The position numbers and the translations under genes were made by a program. Below, piece by piece: positions 22,839-34,576 of a stretch of 64,000 nt of DNA. This DNA is from Primulina eburnea (taxonomy: Eukaryota > Streptophyta > Magnoliopsida > Lamiales > Gesneriaceae). The stretch spans positions 39,724,682-39,788,681 of the forward strand of contig NC_133104.1 in assembly GCF_022965805.1 (NCBI RefSeq). Reading direction: 5' to 3'. The notes beneath the pieces are model-generated. The model ran no database searches and was not told the origin of the DNA. It worked only from the letters and a program-made list of their open reading frames with translations. How positions within the stretch are numbered: position 1 is the stretch's first letter; each line of letters opens with the position of its first letter.

Positions 22839-23730
22839 ATGGGCTTTCGTTTCTTTCTAGGCTTTTTTGTAGTAACTTTGATATGTTTATTAGCGTCTGC
22901 ATCTGATCCTAGTCCTCTTCAAGACTTTTGTGTCGCGGTCGAGGATGCAAAGGCTGCAGGTAATTAATTCTATGCATGTTCTCACGAACAAGTTAATCTC
23001 TTTTTTTTTTTTACCTATATTGAAGTTATAATGTTTACTTTTATGAGGTTATTTTGATCAACTGATTCGAAACTTTATATCATTTTATTTACATTATTAA
23101 CTAGTCATAATTTGGTTTATCCTTGCATATTTTGCAAGTTCATGCAAAATTATACGTATTATTGCAGTGTTTGTGAATGGAAAGATTTGCAAGAACCCAA
23201 ATATAGTTTCGGCAGATGATTTCTTTTTCCCTGGTCTGAACAAACCCGGAAACACATCAAATCGAGTAGGCTCAAGGGTTACTCCAGTTAATGTAAACCA
23301 AATACCTGGACTCAATACTTTGGGCATTTCTTTGGTTCGAGTTGATTATGCACCATATGGGCTCAACCCTCCTCACACACATCCTCGTGCCACTGAAATT
23401 CTTGTCTTAATTGAAGGAACTCTATCTGTTGGGTTTGTGACTTCCAATCCTGCAAATCCCAACCAGAAAAACAAGCTTTTTACCAAGACATTGTATCCAG
23501 GAGATGTGTTTGTGTTCCCTGAAGGTCTCATTCATTTTCAATTCAATACCGGAAAAGCCAAGGCTGTTGCATTTGCCGGGTTAAGTAGTCAGAATCCTGG
23601 AGTCATCACCATTGCAAATGCTGTTTTTGGCTCTGAACCACCAATTTCCATCGATGTTCTTACGAAGGCGTTCCAAGTTGACAATAACGTTATAAAATAT
23701 CTTCAAGGACAGTTCTGGACAAACAACTAA
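22839..23730 (+). CDS. Germin-like protein 1 (secreted cupin), one intron
   Basis: Exons are 22839-22959 and 23168-23730, with a GT/AG intron of 208 bp in phase 1, giving 227 residues, normal for the family. Residues 1-22 form a hydrophobic signal peptide. Cys31 and Cys48 match the conserved N-terminal disulfide. Cupin box 1 contributes His110, His112 and Glu117 and box 2 His163, the metal-binding set of germins. NTS at 69-71 is a glycosylation sequon. Family knowledge: germin-like proteins are apoplastic Mn-binding cupin oligomers, some with superoxide dismutase or oxalate oxidase activity; which applies here cannot be read from sequence. I chose the ATG at 22839 because the in-frame ATG at 22785 lies only about 13 bases after the TATA box and is not kept in all copies. 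Differences from its siblings include Ile53, Pro62 and Tyr150. Confidence 0.95.
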
Positions 23731-24730
23731 AACAGAACCAGACCGAATTAAGACAGAGCTCCATTGTTTTTCTTTCCTACTTGTTTGAGTACTAAAATAA
23801 GGAGCATGAATGATTATGCATGTGATTCGTTGATGTGTTCTCTTTAATCATTTTGGCTAATAAAGAAATTAATAATAAGCTTTTCCAATTTATATTTACA
23901 GTTTTCGTTGAAAAAAAGTAAAATGTGTCAACAAACATGCACCAGCACTGCTCGGATATGTTTATATATAATATTGGTTCGCTTTACATTCTTGTCATAG
24001 ACATGATAAATCAATAACACTTAACATTCTTTTTAAAGCATGATTTCATTGGAAAGTATTGCGAATTAAACTGCATGCATGCATGGTTCTATCACCGATA
24101 TAAAGTGAGTCAATTCTAATTCTGAACCCAAACATCAGTAAACCAAACCATGTCCATTAATTGGAACTACAATTGTAGAGTTTGGTTTCGATAGTCTCCT
24201 ATTAGAAACGCAATCACTTGCCTGCCGTTGAACCACTATATAGTCTAGCTGTGTATATACCACCGTTGACTGCATGCATGCTTTATCCTTCTCATTTACT
24301 TTAATATGTATCTTTATTAGTAGTTCAATTTATATTTTGATATATTCAAAATATGTTTCCATTGTTTGGTACGATGATTTGTAGGGAAATAAAGTTTAGT
24401 TCAAGTTTGGGAGGTGGGATGGAGCGCAAAATCGAGTCAATGATGTGTGCCGATCACGTGTTGCTTCGGGCGATAAAAAGGAAAATCATAAAAAAAAAAA
24501 AAAAAAAAATCTGTTCAGATTATCTGCGCCACCAGTACTTAAACTCATTCCTTTCTATTAATCATATTGGAGTTTAACGAGTAATTATATAGAAAATAAC
24601 TTCGACTCTACCCGAAGCAGCGTCTTTGTCGCACCACATGAACTATATATAATACACCAAAATCATAAATAAGCAAACATGCTGTAATTTTTGGTAAATA
24701 ATAAATGTGTCATTTGTTGATGCATTAAGG
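23731..24730. other. GLP1 3' flank
   Basis: No further gene. Compared with the GLP2 flank (39829-40447) it carries about 375 extra bases (roughly 24185-24563, including a poly-A run at 24489-24508), either an insertion here or a deletion there. It ends with target TAAGG (24726-24730), duplicated at 29351-29355. Confidence 0.7.
23859..23864 (+). terminator. Likely polyadenylation signal of GLP1
   Basis: AATAAA 129 bases after the stop codon. The equivalent is kept at GLP2. Confidence 0.6.
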
Positions 24731-24883
24731 TGTTAGAATATATTATTGTTAGCTCTCAAGGGTAGATTAGTCACTTTATTCTTTTTGTGTTTATCCTAGG
24801 TATATAAACATATTATCTGTGTATTCTTTATTCAGTTTTACAATACTACGACTTGAGCCTTTCGCTCACTCTCTATTTCTTCA
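24731..24883 (+). repeat. 5' LTR of copia 2
   Basis: 153 bp, TGTTAGAATA...TTTCTTCA, with a TATATAAA motif near 24800. Confidence 0.93.
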
Positions 24884-24895
24884 TGGTATCAGAGC
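24884..24895 (+). promoter_or_regulatory. Primer-binding site of copia 2
   Basis: TGGTATCAGAGC directly abutting the LTR; initiator tRNA-Met type. Confidence 0.92.
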
Positions 24896-25060
24896 CTCCA
24901 TCTCATGGATCTGTTAATCGTAGAGAAGAACTGTTAATCTCATCCAAAATTTTTGCTGTGTTCGTACAACTTTTCGTTCGTCTAGTTTCTCTTTGGTAAT
25001 CGACTTCTTCTCTGCATTGTGTTTTGTTTTATTCGTTCGGTTTTGTTTGGTTTTGGAATC

Positions 25061-28000
25061 ATGGCTACTCGTAAAGACGATTCTCTTCAGTCGATTAGTG
25101 TTCAATTGGATGGAAAAAATTATTCGTATTGGGGTTATGTTATGAAGAATTTCTTGCGGGGGAAATCGATGTGGGGCTATGTCACAGGTGTGCGAGACAA
25201 GTCTACAGACCAGACGAACCCTGATTATGCTGTATCATTGGATGTTTGGGAGGCAGATAATTCAAAGATTATCACGTGGATTAATAATTCTGTTGCGCAC
25301 TCAATAGGTGCTCAATTGGCAAAATACGAGACTGCTAAGGAGGTTTGGGATCATCTGGCACGCTTGTATACACAGTCTAATTTTGCCAAACAATATCAAT
25401 TGGAGACAGATATTCGTGCCCTTCAGCAGAAAGATATGAGCATCCAAGATTTTTATTCTGCCATGTCTTCACTCTGGGATCAATTGGCATTGACAGAATC
25501 TACAGAATTGCGAGCATTCTCACCTTATATTGCTCGGAGAGAAGAACAGCGCTTGGTACAATTTTTGATGGCACTTCGGAATGATTTTGAGGGTCTGCGT
25601 GGGACTATTCTTCATCGCAACCCTCTTCCTTCTGTTGACTCGGTTGTAAGTGAATTGTTAGCTGAAGAGATTCGTCTTAAGTCTCACGTTGACAAAGGGA
25701 CAATCCCAACTACACCATCTGTCTTTGCAGCTCCTCAACGACCTCAAGCTAATCACCAAAACAGGTCGAATACGAAGGTTTCTCAAGATGAGTGTGCTTT
25801 TTGTAAAGAGAAGGGGCACTGGAAAGCTCAATGCCCACTATTGTTGAGTAAAGGAAAAGGGAAACCACAACAACAGAAACCACAGCAGCACCAGCCATCT
25901 CAGAACACTCCATGGAAACCTGGTAATCCATCAAACCAGTGGACATATCGACCACCTCAGTCTAACAATGCAGTTGCTGCACCGTCTTTGGATCCGTATT
26001 TGCTTGAGCAGTTTCAACAGTTCCTCGCCTCACAGCCTCATGCTATGTCAGCCTCTTCACATATAGGTTTGTTATCCTCTGGCACTTCAGGTATATCTTC
26101 GTCCATCTGGGTCTTGGATTCTGGAGCATCTCATCATATGTCTCCTGATTTGTCATCTTTTGCTTCTTTGTCTCACAATTCTTCCATTGAAATTGTGACT
26201 GCTGATGGTACACCGATGCCATTAGTAGGCGTTGGTTCTCTTGTTAAGTGTTGTTTGTCTCTCCCCGATGTATACTATATTCCCAATCTTACACTTAATC
26301 TTGTTTCGGTCAGTCAATTATGTGAGTCTGGATACTTAGTCTACTTCTCTTCTTCAAATTGTTATGTGCAGGACCCGCGATCCCAGAGGCTGATTGGGAC
26401 AGGCCGTAGACAGGGGGGACTTTATGTTTTGGATTATCTCAGAGTACCAGATGTTGCAGCATCTAGTGTGGATCTTTCTTCCTTTCGCTTGAGTCAGTCT
26501 TCTTCTGGTTTTTATTTGTGGCATAATCGTCTAGGACACGTTTCCGCGTCACGTCTAAATTTTTTAGCGTCTACAGGAGCACTAGGAACTTTGAAAAGTC
26601 ATGATATTTCTGATTGTAGTGGTTGTAAACTGGCAAAATTTTCGGCATTACCTTTTAATAAAAGTCTATCTTTTTCTCCTACTCCTTTTGATCTTGCTCA
26701 CTCAGATGTGTGGGGACCATCTCCTGTTCCCACGAAAGGGGGGTCGAGATATTATGTTTCTTTTATTGATGATTGCATTCGTTATTGTTGGGTTTATTTG
26801 ATGAAACATAGGTCTGATTATCTTGCTATTTTCAATGATTTTAAAGCTCTTGTGAAAAATCAACATTCAGCTGTCACCAAGTGTTTTCGTTGTGATTTGG
26901 GGGGTGAATACACTTCTAATGATTTCTCGCGTTTGCTTGCTTCTGATGGTACCATACGTCAAACCTCGTGTAGAGAAACCCCTGAACAAAATGGTGTTGC
27001 CGAAAGAAAACATAGACATATTGTTGAAACAGCTCGCTCTTTTTACTGTCTTCTAATGTTCCTAGTGCATTTTGGGGTGAAGCAATTCTTACTGCTGTTC
27101 ACGTGATCAATAGAATTCCAACTTCACACAATTCAGGTTTGTCACCCTTTCAAAAACTGTATGGTCATGCTCCTGATTATTCTTCATTACGTGTCTTTGG
27201 TTGTGTCTGTTTTGTTCTCCGACCACAGATCGAGCGCAATAAGTTGTCTCCACGCTCTGCTCTGTGTGTTTTCCTTGGTTATGGTATTGGTCAAAAAAGG
27301 TATCGTTGTTTTGATCCAACTAGTCAAAAACTGTATGTATCTCGTCATGTTGTGTTTCTTGAACATGTTCCATTCTTTTCTATACACGTTAGTTCGCATA
27401 ATATGACACATGCAGATCTTATTCGTATTGACCCTTTCACACCCGACACCGACGAGACTTTGCCCACGACCACACCCGAGACTCCTGCTCCTCCAGATCC
27501 CCCTACGACAACCCAATCATCTCCTGGCATCGCGGATAATCCTCCACTCCGTCAGTCCACTCGGGTTCGTAAGTCTACTCGACTACCTGATTTTGCTTAC
27601 TCATGTTACTCTAGCTCCTTTGCTTCTTTTGTTGCCTCTGTTCATCGTCTCTCTGAGCCTTCATCCTATAGCGAAGCTGTTGGTAATCCACTTTGGCAGA
27701 AGGCTATGGCTGAGGAACTGACTGCTCTTTATCAGACCCATACATGGGATTTGGTTATGTTGCCACCCGGAAAGCACACCATTGGCTCTCGTTGGGTCTA
27801 CAAGATCAAGACCAAATCTGATGGATCTATTGAACGCTACAAAGCTCGTCTTGTTGCTAAAGGTTACTCTCAGAAGCATGGCATGGATTATGAGGAAACA
27901 TTTGCCCCCGTTGCTAAAATGACGACAGTTCGCACTCTAATTGCTGTTGCTTCTATTCGTCGATGGAAAATCTCTCAGATGGATGTCAAGAATGCTTTCT

Positions 28001-29184
28001 TGAATGGTGATCTTCATGAAGAAGTTTTTATGGCTCCTCCTCCTAATGTTTCTCGCCAACCTGGTGAAGTTTGTAGACTTCGTAAGGCTCTTTATGGTCT
28101 CAAACAAGCACCCCGTGCTTGGTTTGAGAAATTTTCTATAGTGATTACTTCTCTTGGGTTCATTCCTAGTCATCATGATTCCGCATTATTTGTCAAGTGT
28201 ACTCGTGCAGGTCGTATACTTCTGTCTTTGTATGTTGATGACATGATAATCACTGGTGATGATATTGTTAATATTGAGGCTTTGAAGTCTGAGTTAGCTC
28301 GCTGCTTTGCTATGAAGGATTTAGGTTTGCTACGTTACTTTCTAGGAATTGAGGTTGCCTATTCTCCAAAAGGTTATCTTTTATCTCAGTCAAAGTACAT
28401 AGCAGATCTGTTTGAGCGTGCACGTCTAACTGATAACAGGATAGTTGATACTCCTCTTGAGACCAATGTTCGGTACTCTTTGTCAGATGGACCTCCTTTG
28501 CCGGATCCTACCTTATACCGTACTATTGTTGGCAGCTTGGTTTATCTCACTGTGACTCGTCCAGATATTGCACATGCTGTTCATGTAGTAAGTCAGTTTT
28601 TCACTGCACCAACTACAGTTCATTGGGCTGCTGTTCTTTGGATTCTCAGGTATCTTCGGGGAACTCAGTTTCAGAGTCTTTTGTTTCCTTCTACTTCCTC
28701 CTTAGAGCTGCGTGCATACTCTGATGCTGATTGGGCTGGCGATCCCACGGATCGTAAGTCAACCACTGGCTTCTGTATTTTTCTTGGCGATTCTCTTATC
28801 TCTTGGAAAAGTAAGAAACAAGTTGTTATCTCTAGATCTTCTACCGAAGCCGAGTATCGTGCTATGGCTTCAACTACTTGCGAGATTGTTTGGTTACGTT
28901 GGTTGCTCGCGGATTTTGGTATTCTTCTTCGTCATCCTACTCCGTTATATTGTGATAATCAGAGTGCAATTCAGATTGCGCGCAATTCAGTTTTTCATGA
29001 GAGGACAAAGCACATTGAGATCGATTGTCACGTCACTCGTCATCATCTCCAGCTTGGCACCATCACGTTACCTTTCGTTCCTTCTTTGCTGCAGATAGCA
29101 GATATGTTTACCAAGGCACATTCCGCTTCGCGCTTCCGTTTTTTGTCTGACAAACTCTCCATGCTTTTAGCTGTAGCATCGTGA
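25061..29184 (+). pseudogene. Copia 2 gag-pol polyprotein with a single frameshift
   Basis: The start is the ATG at 25061 (MATRKDDSLQ). The longer open frame back to 25019 uses a non-family leader. Part 1 (25061-27106) has UBN2-type gag, a zinc knuckle C245-C248-H253-C258, protease DSG at 353, the integrase zinc site H488, H493, C519, C522, and the core D549, D612, E648 (35 residues between the last two). In a T run near 27040 one base is missing, after which the frame continues in the stretch 27103-29184 with the rest of integrase, RT (YVDD at 28231-28242) and RNase H (SDADWAGDP, STEAEYRA). With that base the length would be 1,375 codons including the stop. No internal stop was seen. A sequencing error in the T run cannot be excluded, so it could be an active copy. 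Confidence 0.93.
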
Positions 29185-29188
29185 GTTT

Positions 29189-29197
29189 GAGGGGGGA
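29189..29197 (+). promoter_or_regulatory. Polypurine tract of copia 2
   Basis: GAGGGGGGA immediately before the 3' LTR, five bases after the polyprotein stop. Confidence 0.88.
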
Positions 29198-29350
29198 TGT
29201 TAGAATATATTATTGTTAGCTCTCAAGGGTAGATTAGTCACTTTATTCTTTTTGTGTTTACCCTAGGTATATAAACATATTATATGTGTATTCTTTATTC
29301 AGTTTTACAATACTACGACTTGAGCCTTTCGCTCACTCTCTATTTCTTCA
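29198..29350 (+). repeat. 3' LTR of copia 2
   Basis: 153 bp, nearly identical to the 5' LTR; followed by TSD TAAGG. Confidence 0.93.
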
Positions 29351-29747
29351 TAAGGAACATATTTTGGATTGACGACACGATTTGTTTATTCATGTGCTGA
29401 TGGATGTCTTGTACTAAGAACAGATATAAGCAAATAGTTTTTTTTTTTATAAAGTTGAGTTTTAATAATTACTAATAAAAATAAAATTCATAGTTATTCG
29501 TAAACGAAGTTCATTTACTGTATTCTTTGTAGAAATCTTAAAGATCTTGAACAAATCGGATACGTAACGGATGCCGAAATTAAAACTTTGATCTTGTCAA
29601 ATTTCTGTATAGTCCGGAATCAGAAAAATCTTGCTCGGTATGCAAAATAAATTTCAGAGACAACTACTTGTTAGCTAACCCTAACTAAACAATTAATTAA
29701 TTTAAGCTCCAGTCGCATACATCTTTCTCACAACTCAAATCTACTAA
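29351..29747. other. Continuation of GLP1 3' flank after copia 2
   Basis: Collinear with 40443-40802 after GLP2. No gene. At about 29748 it switches to the R-type GLP remnant, a duplication junction. Confidence 0.75.
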
Positions 29748-29820
29748 TTATGTCTGGAAACGACTTTCGTTGGATGTCTTTCTCCTCGAATCGTAACTTC
29801 TTTTTTTTTTGTACTGTAAG
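29748..29820 (+). pseudogene. Germin-like protein remnant R3
   Basis: Only the tail of the R-type remnant is left: SGNDFRWMSFSSNRNFF, matching 10655-10705 and 45065-45115. Its 5' part was lost at the duplication junction with the GLP1 flank. Confidence 0.7.
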
Positions 29821-30628
<808 letters not shown>

Positions 30629-31559
30629 TGTAACGTCCCGAAAATCTGAAAATCCACATGAACCGCGTGCATGTAAATTATTAATTTTCTTTGGTAATTT
30701 ATTAAATTCTTTTAGAGCATTAAATTCATGATTATTTTATTAATTTGTGTTTAATTATTTCATGCATTTTATGCATAATTCATGCATGATAGGATTTAAT
30801 TCATGAAATTCATGCATTAGGATTTCTAGGTGTATTTCACGATCGAAGAGGAACAGAGACCGGAGAATTTTCAGGAAAATTATTTTATTACATATTTAAT
30901 TTTTATTAATTAGAATAAGGTGTTTTAAAGCTATTTTTCATAATAGGATTTTTATGGGTATTTTTAACCGCATGATTTTAAATTTTTATCGTTACGCAAA
31001 TTTTACCAAATCGGGGGACTTTTTAAGGGTTCGACTAATATTTTCAAAATCTTTTCAGCACGAAATATTTTTCGGGAGTATATTTGAATTTAATGAGCCA
31101 ACTTTTGAACTCATTAGACTTAAATATTATTTTAAACCTTAATTAGCAAGATTAGAGCCTTTAATTTTTTAATTAGCATAACAATTAAACCTATTCCACC
31201 CTTTAATCTTCTGTAACCCCCATAACCGATATTCACCCATTTCTTTCTACACCCACCCTCGGTTTCATCACCAGCAGCAGGAAGCACCGAGCACCATTCT
31301 TTTTTTTTTTTTTGGTTGAGTTGCAAAGGAAATCTCTCACGGTACTCCACGTGCATTGTTCTTGTTCTTCATTCACCAAGTCACGCCCTACTCCTTTATT
31401 TTTGCATCACTCATGTCATATATATTGCTGATATGTGTGGGTTTTGTGTGAAGAATTTCGATCCAACATAGAACAAAAAGGAACTTACGGTTTTGTACAG
31501 GTTATGCATTCTTTTATTGTTAATTCACGCTTCCATTATTTCTTGTGCAATGGACTGCG

Positions 31560-31927
31560 TGTTAAGATTGGAACTTGGACCTAACTCAACCCCAAAAGCT
31601 AGCTCTAGGGGGGAGGATTGTTCAATTCCATATATACCACTCAAAGGTTAATTATCTAACCGATGTGGGACATTTAACACACCTCTCTCACGCCCAGGAA
31701 TGAACATCTAGAGCGTGGAGTTTACAAATGACCCAATTGTGGGCAGAACGGGTGGCCTAATTATAGGCAGTCCAACACATAACGGTGAAACCCGGGCTCT
31801 GATACCATGTTAAGATTGGAACTTGGACCTAACTCAACCCCAAAAGCTAGCTCTAGGGGAGAGGATTGTCCAATTCCATATATACCACTCAAAGGTTAAT
31901 TATCTAACCGATGTGGGACATTTAACA
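31560..31927 (-). mobile_element. TRIM (terminal-repeat retrotransposon in miniature)
   Basis: 368 bp: two 120-bp LTRs (31560-31679, 31808-31927; two differences) of the form TGTTAAGATT...CATTTAACA. Between them are 128 bases, ending with gctctgatacca at 31796-31807, the complement of the initiator tRNA-Met primer site, so the element points leftwards. Perfect 5-bp TSD CTGCG (31555-31559, 31928-31932). No coding capacity, as expected for a TRIM. Confidence 0.95.
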
Positions 31928-32088
31928 CTGCGATTTCAGTGTTGGTAAGGGACTGATGTTAGTGTCAAGATGTGGTTTGAGGAGTGAAATTCATCGTTGT
32001 TTCTGTAGGAAGAGAGATCCAGGGTTGTTCTTGGGTTTTTGGTCAGTTGGAGCTGTGATCGGGCTTGGGGTGAGACGAGTGGTGTGAG

Positions 32089-32711
32089 CAAGGACGGACC
32101 TATGGTTGGCCCGTCCTAAGCTGTAGCCCAGCCCAATTTTTTTTTTACAAGGAGTTATAGAAATTCGAGTCAATTCTAATTTTTTTTGGTAATTATATAT
32201 AGAGATTTAAGCACAGTTTAATTTTTTTAAAAAATATCACGGTGCAAATAAGTCAAAAAAGTTAATATCTAGAATACCTATTTAACTTCCACAATGAATA
32301 AATGTAGATTTTCGATATTTCAAAGGGGGTTTGGTGCAAATAACTCATAAAAGTGATAGATTTATTTTATCAATTCTTTTATTTAATAGAATTTAATTTT
32401 GAAAGTACATTTAAAATATATTGAAAATAGTTTTAAAATGTAAATTTTGAATCTAAGTGAAACTTGTCTTATATTACACGAGTCACATATTAATTTAAAT
32501 AATATATAAATTTTAAAAAATTATATTGATTAAATTTCTTATTTGAAAATTAACTCTCCTATTTCCAATACGCTAGGAACAATAGGTGTTTTTTTTTTTT
32601 TAAAAAAATACCAAAGTCATTTTACAAACTATTTTCATATTAATATCTCATATTTGATATATATATATATATTCAAGCCCACCTCAACTTTAATTTCTGA
32701 ATCCGTCCATG
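32089..32711. mobile_element. Non-autonomous hAT-like element
   Basis: 623 bp with terminal inverted repeats CAAGGACGGA / CATGGACGGA (9 of 10 match) and a perfect 8-bp TSD GGTGTGAG (32081-32088, 32712-32719). The interior is AT-rich and non-coding. The 8-bp duplication and short terminal repeats indicate the hAT superfamily. Confidence 0.9.
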
Positions 32712-34334
32712 GGTGTGAGGGCTGGACCAAGGCTGGACCAGACCCTGATGGGTCAGAGTCACGGTCCTGGAAGGGCCAACCGCCGCTGGGACCAGCGAGG
32801 AACCAACAGCATGCTATGAAGGTTGGGGCTCGGGTGGTGTGCATTTGGAGTGGTTCACGTTTGTGGCTTGCATAAGCTGCATGGGGCCAGTTGCGTGGTT
32901 AAGATGAGTTCTTTGGGGTCTGGTCTAAGTCCATAGTGGGCTGGTTCAGGGCTGGGACGTCGGGGTTAGACTGATGGAGCGAGTTTTGGGAAGTTGAGAG
33001 TAATAGGATGCAAAACAAGGAAGGGCCGAGAATTTTGGGGACTTCTGGAATTATTTGCAGCAAGATCTTAGGTCTGGTATTTATGTTGAGAAGCTTTATG
33101 GTGCCTTTAAGCTATGGCAAAAAGTTGAGAAATTTTGGTTAAGTTTCGAGTCAATTCAGTTTAAAACTGGGACCCCGTTCCAAGTTTTAAAACAAATCGG
33201 TTATGTTATGAAATGAGTTCAAGTTTATGTCTAGAAATGCTTATAAATATGTTTTGGGACATTTTAAGGAGTTTGGTAAGCTTTGGGTCAATTTTAGAGG
33301 TCCAGGGGTGAAACAATAAATTTTTGGGTTCCAGGGACAAAATGGTCATTTTGCACCCGGAGTGAGATTTTGGTCATGATAGTGCCCTGAGCACAAATTT
33401 ATGACATTTTAAATGTTTATGCATCATTTTCACGATTTTTATGGAATTACGATAAATACGTTGCATACTTGGTTTAAAGGAAAAGTTATGCATATGCATG
33501 ATGTTATTAAGTGATGAAAATGATGATATTTTTGAAGGATGGGAATTGGTTGTGACTGACGATGTATATGTATACGATGACATGAGATGTGATGATCTGA
33601 GGCCCAGGTTCAGTGGGCGGGTAACGCTGTCGCTGATGTCCCCCGCCGTCGAGTACCACGGTTTTATAGATGGATTGATACCTGATAAGAAAGTCACAAC
33701 TAATGAACTGAATTCAATTAAAAGAAAATGTTTTAGTTTATGATGACACGATGAGATGTCTTGACACGTATATGATGATATGAGATGACATGATTTGACA
33801 CGACATAATTTTACACGACACATTTACGAATATGATGATATGAGATGACATGCTTTGACACGATGTGATTTTACACAACATGTTTATGTTATGCTTTTAA
33901 GTTCATGAAAGATAGGTTGAGTATGATATTTTTCACTGTTGTGTGCTATGTATATGTACTTGTTGTTTCTGGTACAGGTCTGTTGAGTCTTTAGACTCAC
34001 TAGGCGTGTATGATGCAGGTGAGCTTGATGGTGAGGGGACTGGAGGTGCCGAACTCTGAGTAGGCAGACCTAGTACGGCAACACGACCCGAGGACCACAT
34101 GTTTTCCACATTTCGATTTATAAGATTGACAGGAGATGAAAATTTTTATACGTTGATGATTTTAAGATTTTACTCATTTATGTTTACGCATGATTTTGGG
34201 ATGAGTTTGGTTAATTAAACTGCATTGTTTTTACTGTCAAATAATTTATGATCATTTTTAAATGTTATTTCAAAACTGCGAGCTTTTAAAAAAAAAAATT
34301 CCGCACTTGTAAAATGAGCAGACGTTTCAATATG

Positions 34335-34576
34335 TGTCAATATACACACATTTGATGCTAAATATATTCATGTCGATAGGGTAGAATATTATGTTATTCT
34401 AAGAATGGATTAGTTAATCAAGAACCATGCATTGATAGATTTTAGGAGAAAGAAAGTCAAACTTCGGTTTTGCAACAAGGAAAAATAGTTTATCATGGCA
34501 AATTCAAGGAACATTGGCGTGCTGTCATTGAGTCACCAAACTTAAATTCCTACTCTCAAAGTAAAATGAGTGTAAT
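34335..34576 (+). pseudogene. Gypsy protease-region remnant B2, right part
   Basis: Resumes the interrupted remnant. Near 34470 one frame reads KIVYHGKFKEHWRAVIES, matching decayed text at 20200 and 50690. It ends in TSD GTAAT (34572-34576). Confidence 0.7.

Larger units (their letters stand above)
24731..29350 (+). mobile_element. Copia 2: near-intact Ty1/copia retrotransposon with short LTRs
   Basis: A 4.62-kb element with 153-bp LTRs (24731-24883, 29198-29350; two differences by eye), TG...CA ends and perfect TSD TAAGG. The empty paralogous site is at 40443-40447. Its only obvious coding lesion is one missing base. The very short LTRs and gag type suggest an Ale/Retrofit-like lineage, but that placement is tentative. 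Confidence 0.95.
30629..34329 (+). mobile_element. Large solo LTR (gypsy type) containing a TRIM and a hAT MITE
   Basis: TGTAACGTCC...GACGTTTCA bounded by TSD-like atctg (30624-30628) and atatg (34330-34334), one mismatch. The uninterrupted form aatctgtgtcaatat occurs at 20046 and 50532. No gag or pol sequence is recognisable inside. Without the TRIM and the hAT element it is about 2.7 kb, long but possible for a gypsy LTR. The motif region near 33600-33660 (ccgccgtcgagtaccacgg) and the 3' part (cactaggcgtgta near 34000) are of the style seen in Tekay-type LTRs. I read it as a solo LTR left by LTR-LTR recombination. Strand is arbitrary. Confidence 0.8.

Noticed and set aside
24353..24577. 74-codon frame with a poly-lysine run
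   Set aside because: The lysines come from a poly-A tract; the region is a GLP 3' flank with no counterpart at GLP2.
31132..31356. Short minus-strand frame in the solo LTR
   Set aside because: No motif, no conservation, inside LTR sequence.
32543..32875. 110-codon frame crossing the right end of the hAT element
   Set aside because: It spans a transposon junction, has no known motif and no promoter context.
33498..33743. 81-codon frame in the large solo LTR
   Set aside because: Lies within LTR sequence and lacks similarity to any family I recognise; a matching minus-strand frame shows the stretch is merely open.
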